Assembly (NCBI GenBank): GCA_033807775.1
Contig: CM066313.1
Span: forward strand, 85,995,484 to 86,059,483
Reading direction: 5' to 3'
DNA: 64,000 nt
Source of the DNA: Saussurea involucrata
Lineage: Eukaryota; Streptophyta; Magnoliopsida; Asterales; Asteraceae
Below the pieces are notes generated by a model. It was given only the letters and a program-made list of their open reading frames with translations, had not been told where the DNA came from and made no database searches. The translations under genes were made by a program, and so were the position numbers. The stretch's first letter is position 1, and each line of letters opens with the position of its first letter. Shown one piece after another: positions 20,006 to 31,481 of the stretch.

Positions 20006-22150
20006 CTATTTTCTCATGTGGCTTTTGGTTTCAGCTTGTTTCTTAGCCACATTATTCCTTGCAGGCTTCCTATAACCAGAAGATTTTTGAAAACTTCTTT
20101 GAAAACTTATCTTTTGGTTAATAGGATTGAAATAACAGTGTTTGGCAAGATGATTCAATTTTCCACAAATAAAACAAGGTTTTGGTCTGTTAATCCTTTG
20201 CAGATCAACTCCTTGCTTTTGTGCCCACTGGTTATTCCAATTTCTTTGATTTCCCCTCTTTTTATCATGTTTTTGGGGCTTATTCTCTTGATGTTTCTTG
20301 CAAGAACAATGTTCACAAGTATTAGAGTTCACAACAGTGGTCTGTGTATAATGAACTCCCTTTCCCTTTCCAGTCCTTTTCATCTCATTGTTCTTAACAC
20401 ATGGACTTACACATTTCTCATCAGATCCTTCTTTTTCAGTCTTATCCTCAACAACTACTTTATCTAATGGATCTACTTCAGTGGCTCCTTCAGGTAAGTC
20501 CTTCCTATCCTTGGTTTCTAATAGGTCTGACTTAGGAGGGATGTAGTTGTTGTTGTAGGGTGGGGGTGTGGCATTGTACCCTATGCCTGGTTTCAACTTA
20601 CTATGGATTTGAGAGTTGATTATGTTGTCCATGACTTTAGAGGCACAATTAAACTTTTCTACATCAAGTTTAACTTTCTCAAGCTCTCCTTTTAGTTTCT
20701 CACACTCTTCCCTGGATTCTCTAAGCTGGAACTCTAGACCATCCTTTTCCCATTTCCAGTAGTTTGTATCATAGGAGTGTTGAAGTTCATTGGCTTGAAA
20801 AGCCCTAATCTGTTCTTCAAACTTCTCAACAATTACTACATAGTCTTTTCTGTCCTTTTCTAATCTCTTAAGGTCATCACACATTCCCTGATTGTTATCT
20901 CTATACCTTTTAACAGTGTCTATACAAGCTTGAGTATAGAGATTAGATTTTACCTCAGTGGGAAGATCTGAAACTTCAGCCATAAGTGCTTGATTTTGGA
21001 TGGCCTCTTCAGCTTGATCACTCCAATCAAATCCCATTCCTTGTTGAGAGACAAGAGCTTGAATAGAGTTTCTGTTTTGATTGGAACTTCCAGTCTGAGT
21101 TTGTTGATGGTTGTTGTGAGATGTTCCACCTCTGCATTCCCTGGCAAAGTGTCCCATCTTGTGACACTTGTAGCATTCAACTTTGGACTTGTCAAATCCA
21201 GCACCATCTTCTCTTCTTTGGGAAAAGTTGTTTCTCCCTGTCCTCTTTATGAATTTCTTCACCCTCATAGACAGCATAGCCATATGCCACTTGATATCCA
21301 TCTCTTCAAGATCATCAGCATTAATCTGTTCTAAGTCATCATTAATCAATGAGGAATTAACATGACTAGAAAAAAAGGCTTCTAGTACTGAATCATTGGT
21401 CTTTTCCTGATTGACTCCTCCAGCAACACTAACTGATTCAGGGTTAGCAGTAGAATCAGGTGATCCTGAAAGGAGTGCAGCATTATGTACATATCCAGAG
21501 GGCTTCTTTTTGGCTTCAACCTCTGCTTCAAAGACTCTAAGATCATTGTAAAGATCATCAAGCTCTTTATCTTCTAATTGGTCATTCTGTCTGAAGGACA
21601 CAGTATACATTGTCCACTCTTCACCTAATGATCTTAAGAACTTTCTGTTAACATCATCAGCCTCCATCTTGACTCCCACTATAGCCAATTCTCCAATCAG
21701 CTTATTAAATCTATCAAAAGTTTGAGTCATAGACTCATTCTTAGTAGAAGTAAAGTTTTCATACTGCTGCTTGAGAATTGCCTTCTGATTCCTCTTGGTG
21801 CTTTTAGTGCCAGTGAATCTCTTTTCCAATGCATTCCACAGAGTCTGAGCATCAGTGCAGTGATGAAATTGATGCTGATATTCATTGGGGATAGCCAAAA
21901 GCAGAGTGCTTAAGGCCTTCATCTCTATTTGTCTGACTTTTCTCTCTGCATCAGTCTTTGGAGGAGGTCTTTTGCCATCTGGTCCAATTCTTCCTTCAGC
22001 ACATGGACCATTCTCTATGATATCCCAGATGGAATAATCAGTAAGCAGAATATACTGCTTGATTCTAATTTTCCACATGTCAAACTCATTGGGTCTGAGC
22101 ATGGGAACCTTAGAAACAAGAGTACTGTTTGATTCAATAGAATTGTCCAT
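20006..22150 (-). CDS. gag: Copia-2 Gag
   Basis: 714 codons from the ATG at 22150, 23 bp inside the primer site. The N-terminus (LRPNEFDMWKIRIKQYIL) and the UBN2-type capsid region (about residues 60-200) are typical of plant Copia gag. Two CCHC knuckles are far apart: CYKCHKMGHFAREC near residue 320 and CFICGKLNHLAKHC near residue 665, with a coiled-coil-like segment between (about 400-510). The TAG at 20006-20008 probably replaced a CAG, because coding character continues beyond it into the linker. Gag packages the element RNA in a virus-like particle. Confidence 0.88.
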   Translation of the reverse strand: MDNSIESNSTLVSKVPMLRPNEFDMWKIRIKQYILLTDYSIWDIIENGPCAEGRIGPDGKRPPPKTDAERKVRQIEMKALSTLLLAIPNEYQHQFHHCTDAQTLWNALEKRFTGTKSTKRNQKAILKQQYENFTSTKNESMTQTFDRFNKLIGELAIVGVKMEADDVNRKFLRSLGEEWTMYTVSFRQNDQLEDKELDDLYNDLRVFEAEVEAKKKPSGYVHNAALLSGSPDSTANPESVSVAGGVNQEKTNDSVLEAFFSSHVNSSLINDDLEQINADDLEEMDIKWHMAMLSMRVKKFIKRTGRNNFSQRREDGAGFDKSKVECYKCHKMGHFARECRGGTSHNNHQQTQTGSSNQNRNSIQALVSQQGMGFDWSDQAEEAIQNQALMAEVSDLPTEVKSNLYTQACIDTVKRYRDNNQGMCDDLKRLEKDRKDYVVIVEKFEEQIRAFQANELQHSYDTNYWKWEKDGLEFQLRESREECEKLKGELEKVKLDVEKFNCASKVMDNIINSQIHSKLKPGIGYNATPPPYNNNYIPPKSDLLETKDRKDLPEGATEVDPLDKVVVEDKTEKEGSDEKCVSPCVKNNEMKRTGKGKGVHYTQTTVVNSNTCEHCSCKKHQENKPQKHDKKRGNQRNWNNQWAQKQGVDLQRINRPKPCFICGKLNHLAKHCYFNPINQKISFQRSFQKSSGYRKPARNNVAKKQAETKSHMRK

Positions 22151-22172
22151 TGTTGAGTTCTAAGAAACACAA

Positions 22173-22184
22173 GCTCTGATACCA
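22173..22184 (-). promoter_or_regulatory. Copia-2 primer binding site, initiator tRNA-Met type
   Basis: TGGTATCAGAGC on the minus strand, two bases from the 5' LTR, confirming orientation. Confidence 0.9.
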
Positions 22185-22186
22185 CT

Positions 22187-22942
22187 TGTCAGGATCGAAT
22201 CTTAACAAGACTAAAAATACTTAGAACTCAGAATTAAAGAATCTGCGGAATAGAACTTTAATTCACACAATCAAAGAACAATATATCAGAAAACACACAG
22301 CTGTTTGTATTCACTGATTCAACTCACAAGCTTACAACCAAACCTCAATCTTGATGAACAGGCTCAATCAAGACGACTTCTACTTCTCTAGAAATAGGGT
22401 TCTAAACCTTGAGGTTAATTCTCTCTAAAACAGAATGTATTCTTAAAAACTCTCGTATATCGCGTATTTCGTATTATTTGAATAGCTATCTATCAACATC
22501 TATTTATACTAAATAGTTACAAGATAACTATCAAAAATAAATTGATCTTCTGAATCTTCTTTAAGCATATCTTCATCCATTCCATCTTTATCTCCAAAAT
22601 CTTCGCATACCAAACTTATCACATCAGCAGTATTAACTTTATTCAGCATGAGCAGTACTAATATTCTCCAGCAGCATTAATTCATTCCAGCAGCATTAAC
22701 TTGACTCAGCGGTACTAACCTTGCTTCAGCAGTATTAATCTTGACAAGCAGTACTAACCTTGTTCCAGCAGCATTAATGCATCAGCAGTACTAACATTCT
22801 TCCAGCAGTATTAACTTTGTCTTGCAGTAGTAATTTTGTTCTGGCAGTACTAACCTTTACTGGCAGTAGTAACTTTGTTCTGGAAGTAGTAATGTTGTTC
22901 TGGCAGTATTATCCATACTTAGCAAATCTTCAGTTCCCAACA
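22187..22942 (-). repeat. Copia-2 5' LTR
   Basis: 756 bp, TGTCAGG...CCCAACA on the plus strand. A TATA box reads TATAAATAG on the minus strand at 22500-22508. The U3 array of GCAGTAYTAAC variants lies at about 22622-22920, upstream of it. Confidence 0.93.
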
Positions 22943-22947
22943 CTATT

Positions 22948-23137
22948 CTTTCGGGATCTTTGATTGTGATTAAGTGATTGAAGAAAGATCAATTAGAAAG
23001 TGATGAATTAATAAGAAGTGGATATGTCAAAGTGCTTATGTGACTTTAGAAACGGAGGAAGTCATGAGGAAGAGATATCCCCATTTGTTTGCTTGGTTTG
23101 ATTTCGGGGACGAAATCATTTTCAAGTTGGGGAGTAT
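22948..23137 (+). other. Residual internal sequence, right unit, after Copia-2
   Basis: Continues 11909 and equals 7876-8065. It holds the pol tail MRKRYPHLF (about 23065-23095) and the tract before the LTR. Confidence 0.8.
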
Positions 23138-25108
23138 TGTAACATCTCGAATTTTCGTTGTATTAATTTGTGAAGAATATTAACTATAAGGGTTAAGTTT
23201 GTAATTTGGTTAAAGTAAAGTTAATTGGAGATATTAACTTGAGGGTTCATTATGTCATTTCTTTAAAGTAGGAGGGTATTTGGGAAATGAATTATGACTC
23301 ATCTGATTTTAAAAGGATGAGGTGTCACACAATTAGTCATTTAATGACTAATTGTGTGTTTGTGGGAGGATTTCGGTAAGCAGAAAAAGAGATCGAGAGA
23401 AAGAACGAAAGGGAGGAAGAAGAGAAAGAAGGATTATTGAAATTGTGGTAAGAAATTCTGTTTTATACCACTGAATTCTTCTTATGGATAGAAATTAAGC
23501 TTGCATTTCATCTGTTCAGAAATGGTTTAAGCTGAGAAAGTGAAGTTGGTGAATAGCACAGTGTTCAGAAAACATCCAGGTGAGTTATTCAACTCTCTTT
23601 AAAATTAAGCCATTGAAGTTGAAATAGATGGTTAAATATGTGTCTGAATGCTTTAGTATGACTTAATTGATAAATAGTAGGCTTATTTAGGAGTATTTGT
23701 GAACTGGATAAATGAAGAAGACGATGAACAGTACTGCGAAAGAGATAAAATTCGTAAGCATGGCTTGCGAATTTTGGAGAAACTCGCAACAGTGGGTTGC
23801 GAGAATTAAGAAATTCGCAGCTTTGGCTTTCGAGAATTGAGAAATTCGCAGCTTTGGCTTGCGAGAATTGAGAAATTCGCAGCTTTGGCTTGCGAAAATT
23901 GTAGCTTTTCGCTACAGTGGCGTGCGATTTTTGTGGACTTTCAGTAGCAGTTTGAGGCTTTTATGTGGAATGCAATCTGATATTTATATGCTATTTGTTA
24001 TATGATTATAACTTAGATTTTGATATGAAAGCCATGTTATGAAAAATTGTAAGGGACTTATTTGTGAGTCTGATCATGTAGTTTACATTTGAGATATTGA
24101 TCCCCGTACTAAATAGCAAAGAGGGGATAGTTGAGAAGTCGAGGTTTCGAGATTAATATTTTTATAGATGTATATAGAATATGTTACGGGATATAGTATA
24201 TAGTATTGTATATACTTATGATAGAGTATAATGGATCCATAGGCTCTAGCTTATATGAACACATGGAATTGACGTGAGTAATCGTAATTCCAATGTGTGT
24301 ATGTTGAATGTGGAATTGACGTGAGTAATCGTAATTTCCATTTATATGAATTAAGGAATTGATGTGAGTAATCATAATTCCTGAGTGTATGTTAAATGTG
24401 GAATTGATGTGAGTAATCGTAATTCCTATTTTGCATTTTTGGGAAATCATGGGATTGATGTGAGTAATCGTAATTCCTGATTTCTAAAGAGGAATAAAGA
24501 TTGACATGAGTAATTGTAATCTCTACTTCCTTTCTAATAAATAGGCATGTGTAATTGCTATTTATTAGATTTGAGCATTGATCTAGAATCTGGGATTGAT
24601 TCGTAGCTGGCTCTGGTTTGTGGTAATATGACTTACTGAAGGTTAGTCATAGTTTTGAGTTTGGGTAGGTTCCCGATGTTGAGATTGAGCACGTGTACGG
24701 TAAGATGGTTGAGAACATGTTTGATTTATCTATTGATATTTTGATTGTTAAATTTTAATTTGATTTGAATATTCTCACTAGGCGAAAGCCTAATGTTTCA
24801 AGTTGAATTTTCTTACCAGGTACAAGTTCCGGGAAGTAAGCGGGGATGTGTGATGAGGACTTTTGTAAAGATTCAAACTTAGAGATGACGGAGGATCTAG
24901 CTATTCTTTTGATATTTTTGGGACGAAGGATTAGATAACCTAGTTAATCTGATTATGATGTAATGATTAGATTAAAAGGTTATTTAAGTTAGTTGTTTAT
25001 GTATATAAAACCTTACTGTTGATCCTCTTGTTATATAAGTTTGACGTTATTTGATCATAACTTGTGAAATTTTAAGGTTTAAATTAGCCATGTTTTTAGG
25101 GTGTTACA
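23138..25108 (+). repeat. Gypsy 3' LTR, right unit
   Basis: 1971 bp, TGTAACATC...GTGTTACA. It has three copies of the 31-bp hairpin unit (about 23805-23895) against two in its partner. The Athila-1 3' ORF begins immediately at 25109. Confidence 0.92.
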
Positions 25109-26604
25109 AGATTAATCCAAACATTTGAATTAGCAGTCAAGTTTCGCGCTTGAAAGGTTCTTAGCATCAAATTGGCATGGGACTCCCAATCAGATCTTGG
25201 CTTTCCTAAGACAGCCACGACTTCAGCTAAATCATCATGAGTAGCATGTTGCAACAACCTGGAATATCCAGTCTTCTTTGGAGGTGACAGGTTTAGGTAT
25301 CGGTTGATTCGTTTGGATGTCATGTTGATTGGGACACCCCTAACATGGAGTTTTGGAGATGAGTTCGCATAGAGTTCACAGTAAAACTCCCGAATAAGGC
25401 TGAGGTTGTAATGGGTGTAGACTTGGCAAAGTTTCTCAAGTCCTTGGGAATCTATGACTTGGCTAATGAACTGATATTCTCGAAGGCTTTGTTCATCAAA
25501 ACCCTTATCGGGTAAGCCTACTTTGGTTTGGAACTTAGACCATACCCTAAATGCGGCTTTGGAACTGAAACCGTGGTGTGGTTTCTGTGGTCTTGGTATA
25601 AATCCATCTCTCTCATCTGCCTTCCATTTACCCTTCTTACCCTTCTTCTTAACAGACTGCTCATGCTGCATAGATGCTGCAGCATGGCAGTTGGTTTCCC
25701 CTGCTTTAGTTCTAGATGGCTCACCTTCTTCCATGTTTCTCCTAGTCTTCTTTCTAGGATGCTCTGTGGTTTTAGTGGCATGAATTTTTCCTAAGGCCTT
25801 TCTCTTCTTAGGTCTAAGGGTTGCAATCAACAAGTCATCATCCGAATAGAACAAACTCTCATTTAGGTCGGGCAATTTCTCTCCCCTTCGTTCTTCATTC
25901 TCAACTATTCCACCCTCGGTTTGAGTTATTTCTACCCCTGAATCTGTTATCACCGTCTCAACATGAGCTATTTCCTCCCCATTGTTCTCAGTCTCATTCA
26001 CCCCTTCCCCTTCCTTTTCTGTTTGAGTCACCCCTTCCCCTGTGTTTTCTTTTTGAATCACCCCCTCCCCTGTTTTAGTTTTCTCAGCTTCAACATTAGG
26101 GTCGGTGGTTATATTTTCAGGGGCTACACCGGAAAATGATTCCATTGGTCCCTTTTTTGAAAAGATTTGGGTATCTATCGTGGCAGATACAATGGGTCTG
26201 TCAGAATCATCTTCCGATGTATTGATAGGGTTGGTTCTAGGAGTAGGTGGTTTAGAATGTACCTCTTTAGAGTGAAGCACCAAAGCCATGGTGCTTGAAG
26301 GTTGTTCTGTGGTTGTGGTTACGACTCCAGTAGGCTCGGCGGTGGTGGTTGTCGTGATTTCAGCAGGTTCATCAAGTAGGTTTTTGGTCTTAGAGGTCCC
26401 ACTCACGAGTGCATGCTTTCTCTTTCTCAACATTTCGGTTAGTTTCATCGGTGTGGTGGAGTCATCTTCGAGCATCACGGTTTCTGGTGGTCGAGTGGTG
26501 GTGGTCGGAGGCCGAACCACCGCTTGCTTGCATCCGCTCCTCCGAACAGGACGATTCTCGTCCACATTAGGGTTTCTCGGTGCAGCCCTTTTGACTCGAG
26601 CCAT
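25109..26604 (-). pseudogene. Athila-1 3' ORF (env-position protein), C-terminus lost
   Basis: About 498 codons from the ATG at 26604 until the Gypsy LTR interrupts it. The N-terminal half is low complexity, with threonine-rich and GEGV(T/I)Q repeats and basic clusters (RPKKRKALGK, HPRKKTRR, KKKGKKGK) that look like nuclear localisation signals. The C-terminal part (about residues 350-495, from KAAFRVWSKFQ) matches the domain described for the 3' ORF of Athila elements as a putative plant transposon protein; Athila-2 has the equivalent at 31803-33509. No membrane segment is seen before the break. The CATGCTGCAGCATC repeat is embedded near 25664-25690. Confidence 0.8.
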
Positions 26605-27152
26605 TGAGATCGATCGAGAAGAAGATACTCCAGGGGGTTTTTGTTGTTCTTGGTGATGGTTTTTCGATAGCAGAGAAGAGGGTGAGATATGGTGTAGAGA
26701 GAGGGAGGGAAAAAGTAGAAGTTGAAAGGATGGTAAGAGAGAGTGTTGTACTTATCAGCTATTAGGAGGGTTTCTTAAGGTGTTTTACAGCTGTAATTTA
26801 GGGAAAAGGTTCTTTACACACTGGGTAAAGGTTAAGGTTGTACAAGATAGAGACATCAGTATGTACGATGAGCTCAAGCTATAAAAATAGCTTATGATGC
26901 CTTCTTTTTTTTTAAATTTGAACTGAAGTTCCCATAATACCCCCGGTAATTCCCATATGACCATTGCTATTCCAGACTTTTCCCAAAAATTACCTTTGAT
27001 CTTTTTCTTGGCGAACCTCTTTCTTTCACTTTATCTGCACACTAACGAACACATCAAATGCAAGTAATACAGAATCTTATCCTAAAACATTAAAATAATA
27101 TGTACAAAGGTTTTGGAACTTTAAGATAGTTCCCATCTTTTGTCTGAACTTT
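26605..27152 (-). other. Athila-1 spacer between integrase and 3' ORF
   Basis: No supportable coding sequence. Athila-2 has a spacer of similar size (33510-33985). The 3' ORF is presumably made from a spliced or separately started transcript; no clear promoter could be identified. Confidence 0.6.
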
Positions 27153-28809
27153 TTAGCACAAGGAGATCACCTCCACGGGATAGCACTGTGGAGATGCTGC
27201 AGCATCATGGTATAGCTTTACTCTCTGACCATTTACTTTGAACACAGTGTTGTCTTCCGGGTTAACCAGGTCTACGGCCCCATATGGATAAACTTTGTGG
27301 ATTACAAATGGGCCTGACCATCTAGACTTTAGTTTACCAGGAAACAATTTTAGCCTGGAATTGAACAAAAGGCATTTCTGACCGGCTTTCAACTCACGGT
27401 GTTTAATTCTATTATCGTGCCATTTTTTGGTTTTCTCTTTATAGAGCTTGGCATTCTCATAGGACACATTCCTATGTTCCTCTAGTTCACAGAGTTGTAG
27501 CTTTCTTTTGTTACCAGCCTCATCTAAGTTCATGTTCAATTCTTTTATAGCCCAGTATGCTTTGTGTTCTAACTCTAAAGGGAGGTGACAAGCTTTTCCA
27601 AAGACTAACTTGTATGGGGACATACCTAAAGGTGTTTTGAAAGCAGTCCTGTATGCCCATAAAGCATCATCTAACTTGAAAGCCCAGTCTTTTCTATTTG
27701 GCTTGACAACCTTTTCAAGAATCCCTTTAATTTCCCTGTTTGAGAGTTCAGCTAAACCATTTGTTTGTGGATGATAAGCAGTGGCAACTCTGTGTTTCAC
27801 ATTGTATTTTTCAAGAACTTTACTCAGCAAATTGTTTATAAAATGGGTACCCTCATCACTAATTAGTGCACGAGGTGTACCAAACCTTGTAAAAATTTGT
27901 TTTTGTAAGAACTTAACAACAGTTTTTGCATCGCTTGAAACACATGCCATTGCCTCAACCCATTTTGACACATAATCAACAGCAACAAGAATGTATTGGC
28001 AATTGTTTGATGGTGGGAATGGACCCATAAAATCAATTCCCCATACATCAAACAATTCAACTTCCAAGATCCCATTTAAAGGAATTTCATTTCTTTGAGA
28101 AATGGAACCACTTCTTTGGCATTCATTACACCTTTGTGCAAAGTTATGGACATCTTTGAAGAGAGTTGGCCAATAAAAACCTGATTGAAGAACTTTAGCT
28201 GCTGTTCTTTGGCCTCCAAAATGTCCTCCATAAGCTGATTGGTGGCAATGCTGCAAAATTGCTACCACTTCTGTTTCAGGGATGCACCTTCTCAGTATTT
28301 GATCTGCACCAAGTTTAAACAAAAAAGGATCATCCCATATATAGAATTTACAATCATGGAGAAATTTCTTCAGCATATGGTGAGTATAATCAGAGGGTTT
28401 GATGCCACAAGCCAAATAATTAGCTATGTCAGCAAACCATGGCAGTTGAGTTTGCACCATAAGAATCTTTTCATCAGGGAAGGTTTCTATGATGTCTCCA
28501 CCTTCCCTACTTTCAACTAACTTTTCCAACCTAGACAAGTGATCAGCCACTTGGTTCTCCACCCTTTTTCTATCAACAATTTCTAAGTCAAACTCTTGCA
28601 ATAACAAAACCCATCTTATTAGCCTTGGTTTTGCATCTTTCTTTGAAATGAGATATTTGATGGCAGCATGGTCAGTGTGAACAATGACTTTAGCTCCCAT
28701 CAAATATGATCTAAATTTCTCAAATGCAAAAACCACTGCTAATAACTCTTTTTCAGTTGTAGTGTAATTAATTTGAGCTTCATTTAGGGTTTTGCTTGCA
28801 TAGTGGATG
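27153..28809 (-). pseudogene. pol: Athila-1 RNase H end and integrase
   Basis: Open from the Athila-2 insertion point to the stop at 27153. It contains the second half of RNase H (TIHYASKTLNEAQINYTTTE, VHTDHAAIKYL), the integrase zinc region (HQSAYGGHFGG ... CNECQRSG) and a core with D-D-E residues in GIDFMGP, SDEGTHF and AELSNREIKG, then the C-terminal DNA-binding part. The upstream part of the same ORF is at 41094-41855. The fragment has no internal stop but is cut off from its start. A GATGCTGCAGCATC copy sits at its very end (27192-27205). Confidence 0.88.
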
Positions 28810-28814
28810 GTATG

Positions 28815-30402
28815 TGTTACGTGCGAAATGTGTGTTTTAATCGCAGTGGGTTGCAAACTGTCCACAGTGGGAAGTGCAAGTGTACACTGTCCACTATGAT
28901 CGTCACAGCAAGTAATAGTTGGTAAAATACCAGAATCGAATCCACAGAGACTGGACAATCAAGACAATACGGTTCTCATGAGCTCCTTTTACAAGTTTCA
29001 ACTAGAGAGGAAAATAATACTTTGGTTTGGTTTGGTAAAATAGCTACTTGAAACGATTTACTAAATGCTAAAAAGGAGGAATGTAGGTTGGATTTTCCCT
29101 AAATTTTATCTCAAATACTCGGTCCTTAGAGTGATCCTCGTATTCGTGGTGGACATTTTCGCTAGAAAAGCCCGGTTACAAAATACTCACACCGTTAGAT
29201 AAAAATCCCATACTCTTAGTACTTGTTGTTTTGTCAATGGTAATCTCTAAATGGACCTTTTCAGGCCTCGATGGAATGTGTAGAGACAAATACTCTAAGT
29301 GTTTTTAATACACAAATTAGCTTGCCTACTACTCCAGTGGGCAGAGATTAACTCACTGTGCCGACCTCACTTTCGTAAGTGTCAAAAGAATTCTTTCGAA
29401 TCCCCTAGCATCATTCAAGCTCGTGTCACTGCGCTCTACTTATTTCTAAGTTAAGAACTAGACTTTAGATCCTTGCAAGTGATCAGCTTGTTCGCATCCT
29501 TGGGTAAATATTGAGAATGAAAGACCAAAACAACAAATATTCTAAGTATAAAGATTACTCAAGCATTTTTGATAAAATCCAGGTACTTCTCCTTCCTACA
29601 TCCCAAAGGATGTTTAGCCTAACATTTCCGAAGTAAAGAAAACAAAAGATGAAGATTTGCACATAATAAAACTGAAAGTGATTTGAATTAACTGCTCACA
29701 GTGGGGAACGAGAAGTCGTCCCTGCACTGTGTAATACGAACTACAATTTAAACTAAGAAAGTAAATTACTGAAAATTAAAGCTAGTTACTGCAGTAAATA
29801 AAAGACTAAAGCTAATGTGGTAGTTGAGAGAATTTGAGACTAAAAGTATTCAAGGATGAAAACCAAGCATGCATTTAATGGCACCCAAGTGCTCCTTTAT
29901 ATACTAGGAGAAGGAGTTGGGTATTACACAAAAGAGGTGGGTCTTCCAATGGGTAAAGACTGCTGAGTTGTGGCAGAATTCAGCTCCTTGTGCAATTCTT
30001 TTATCCAATGGTCCCTTTTCCAAGTCAATCTCCAAGTACAAAGAGGTGTACTTGATGCTATCTTCAATGAGAACTACCTTGTACTTCTCCAGCCATTTCT
30101 CTGCCATATGAACCTTCCTCCTCCAGAAAATTAGATCCCAACTAAAAGTTTCTTTTTGATTTCTTTTTGATCAGCTCGAAGAGTGGGGAACCGGAGTGGG
30201 CACTGTATACGTCACTGCGGATGAAAAATCGAGAAAACACCCAAAACTTCCCCAAATAATTTATTAAAGACCATGGTTCACTCCTTTTGCTCGTTTTCGT
30301 AAATCATACCAAGAATGGGGGTTTTTAGAAGTGAAATGGCTAAAATTGACAAAATAAAGTGGAAAATAAATGGAAATAATAACTCTAAAAATAGAGTTAT
30401 CA
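28815..30402 (-). repeat. Athila-2 3' LTR
   Basis: TGTTACGTG...GTTATCA (plus strand). It carries several copies of CCACAGTGGG or GTGGGCACTG (near 28843-28905, 29336, 29697, 30184-30210). The end contains TAACTCT-AAAA-ATAGAGTTA, a near-perfect inverted repeat just before the boundary. Confidence 0.93.
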
Positions 30403-30942
30403 CAACCTCAAACTTAAATCATTACTTGTCCCCAAGTAATAAAAAGAAAGAAATAAAATGAAACACAATGCATAAAAGGTCTTTGATGGACTTACATATT
30501 TCTTGACTTGAATGGGCGTTGATCTCCTTCCTTCGATACTTCCTTCGGTTCCAAACTTGAAAATTTCACTTTTGTGTTTGACGAAACCTTTCCCTTGTTT
30601 ACCTTTTGATCAATAGGGCTTTCTTGGGTTTGAAGGGTTTATGGCTTTGAATCTTTTCCCAAGGGTTTTGGCAAAAATTTCCAAACATGGACCGAAGATC
30701 TCGCTTTGAGATTTTTATTTCAAGAAGTGGGTGTTTAGTATTTTGCTATGATAAGAACGTACACTTTCAGGCTTTATTTGGGTATAATGAGTATGGCTAT
30801 TTTTTGTGAGGGTGGGTATTCTGATGGTCCAGAATAGGCACACCATCGTTTTCTGGGAGTGAGCACTTTGATGGTCCAGAAAAGGCACACCATCAATTTT
30901 GTTAGTGCTACTCCTATTTTCTTCTGTTTTTGTATTTTTGTG

Positions 30943-30975
<33 letters not shown>

Positions 30976-31481
30976 GAAGGGGGGTACGGCTTACCCACCT
31001 CAAACTTGGACTTCACAGTGTCCTCACTGTGAGCAAACTGGAGGTCACTCTGGAAGTTCCCACCTCAAACTTAAAATCTCACAGTGTCCCCACTGTGACA
31101 TTGAATTAATGAACAAAGGTGGTGGTTTGGGGGTATAAAAAGGATCGTGTTTGGATGCGAAAAATGGCCTATATCATTTCACGGGACAAGTTGAGATTTG
31201 TACTTACAAAAGTGACCTTTTAAGTCGGAAGCCGAAAGTTGTACCTTGAATTGGAAACGAGGTCAAACAAGCATTCAAACAATCAATATGTTAGTACCCA
31301 AAAGTACCTACCTACCGGTAGGATTTTCATGCATCGATATTTAAAAAGTTAAAACAGCAAATAGTGTCAATGCCTAGCCATAGGCACAAAAAGATCAACC
31401 AAACAAAATAAAATTGTTTTTGGTGAGCAAAAGAGCGAAACCATTGTTTTAAAAACAAACCATTCACGGGGTTTGGGTGGC
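30403..31481 (-). other. Athila-2 3' non-coding region
   Basis: No supportable ORF. It has a T run of more than 20 at about 30951-30975 (A run on the sense strand). Two copies of CACAGTGTCC(T/C)CACTGTGA occur at 31015-31032 and 31080-31097, each a near-palindrome built from the element's word. Confidence 0.7.

Larger units (their letters stand above)
11910..22942 (-). mobile_element. Copia-2: Ty1/Copia element with a large third ORF
   Basis: Both LTRs are 756 bp (11910-12665 and 22187-22942), differ at about four positions by eye, and are flanked by CTATT (11905-11909 and 22943-22947). On the minus strand the order is 5' LTR, initiator-tRNA primer site, gag, protease-integrase-RT-RNase H, an array of about eighteen 17-bp repeats, a 957-codon third ORF, polypurine tract, 3' LTR. 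Pol order (integrase before RT) confirms Copia. The insertion is recent but pol is damaged. Confidence 0.95.
7165..25108 (+). mobile_element. Gag-only Gypsy tandem: truncated internal, LTR, internal, LTR
   Basis: Internal sequence 7165-8065 aligns base for base, with no length change, to 11199-11909 joined to 22948-23137 once Copia-2 is removed. About six substitutions are visible. The two units share the middle LTR (8066-10005), and the right LTR is 23138-25108. Both units contain gag followed by the same deletion of protease, reverse transcriptase, RNase H and integrase, leaving only the last residues of pol. The gag type, the initiator-tRNA primer site, the LTR start TGTAACATC and the pol tail (MRKRYPHLF) point to a Tekay-like chromovirus derivative, comparable to elements described as TR-GAG. 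The left LTR is absent and no target duplication can be paired. Confidence 0.85.

Noticed and set aside
30951..30975. Poly-T run as a polymerase III terminator or retroposon tail
   Set aside because: It lies within the 3' non-coding region of Athila-2 with no flanking gene or duplication; a simple homopolymer is sufficient.
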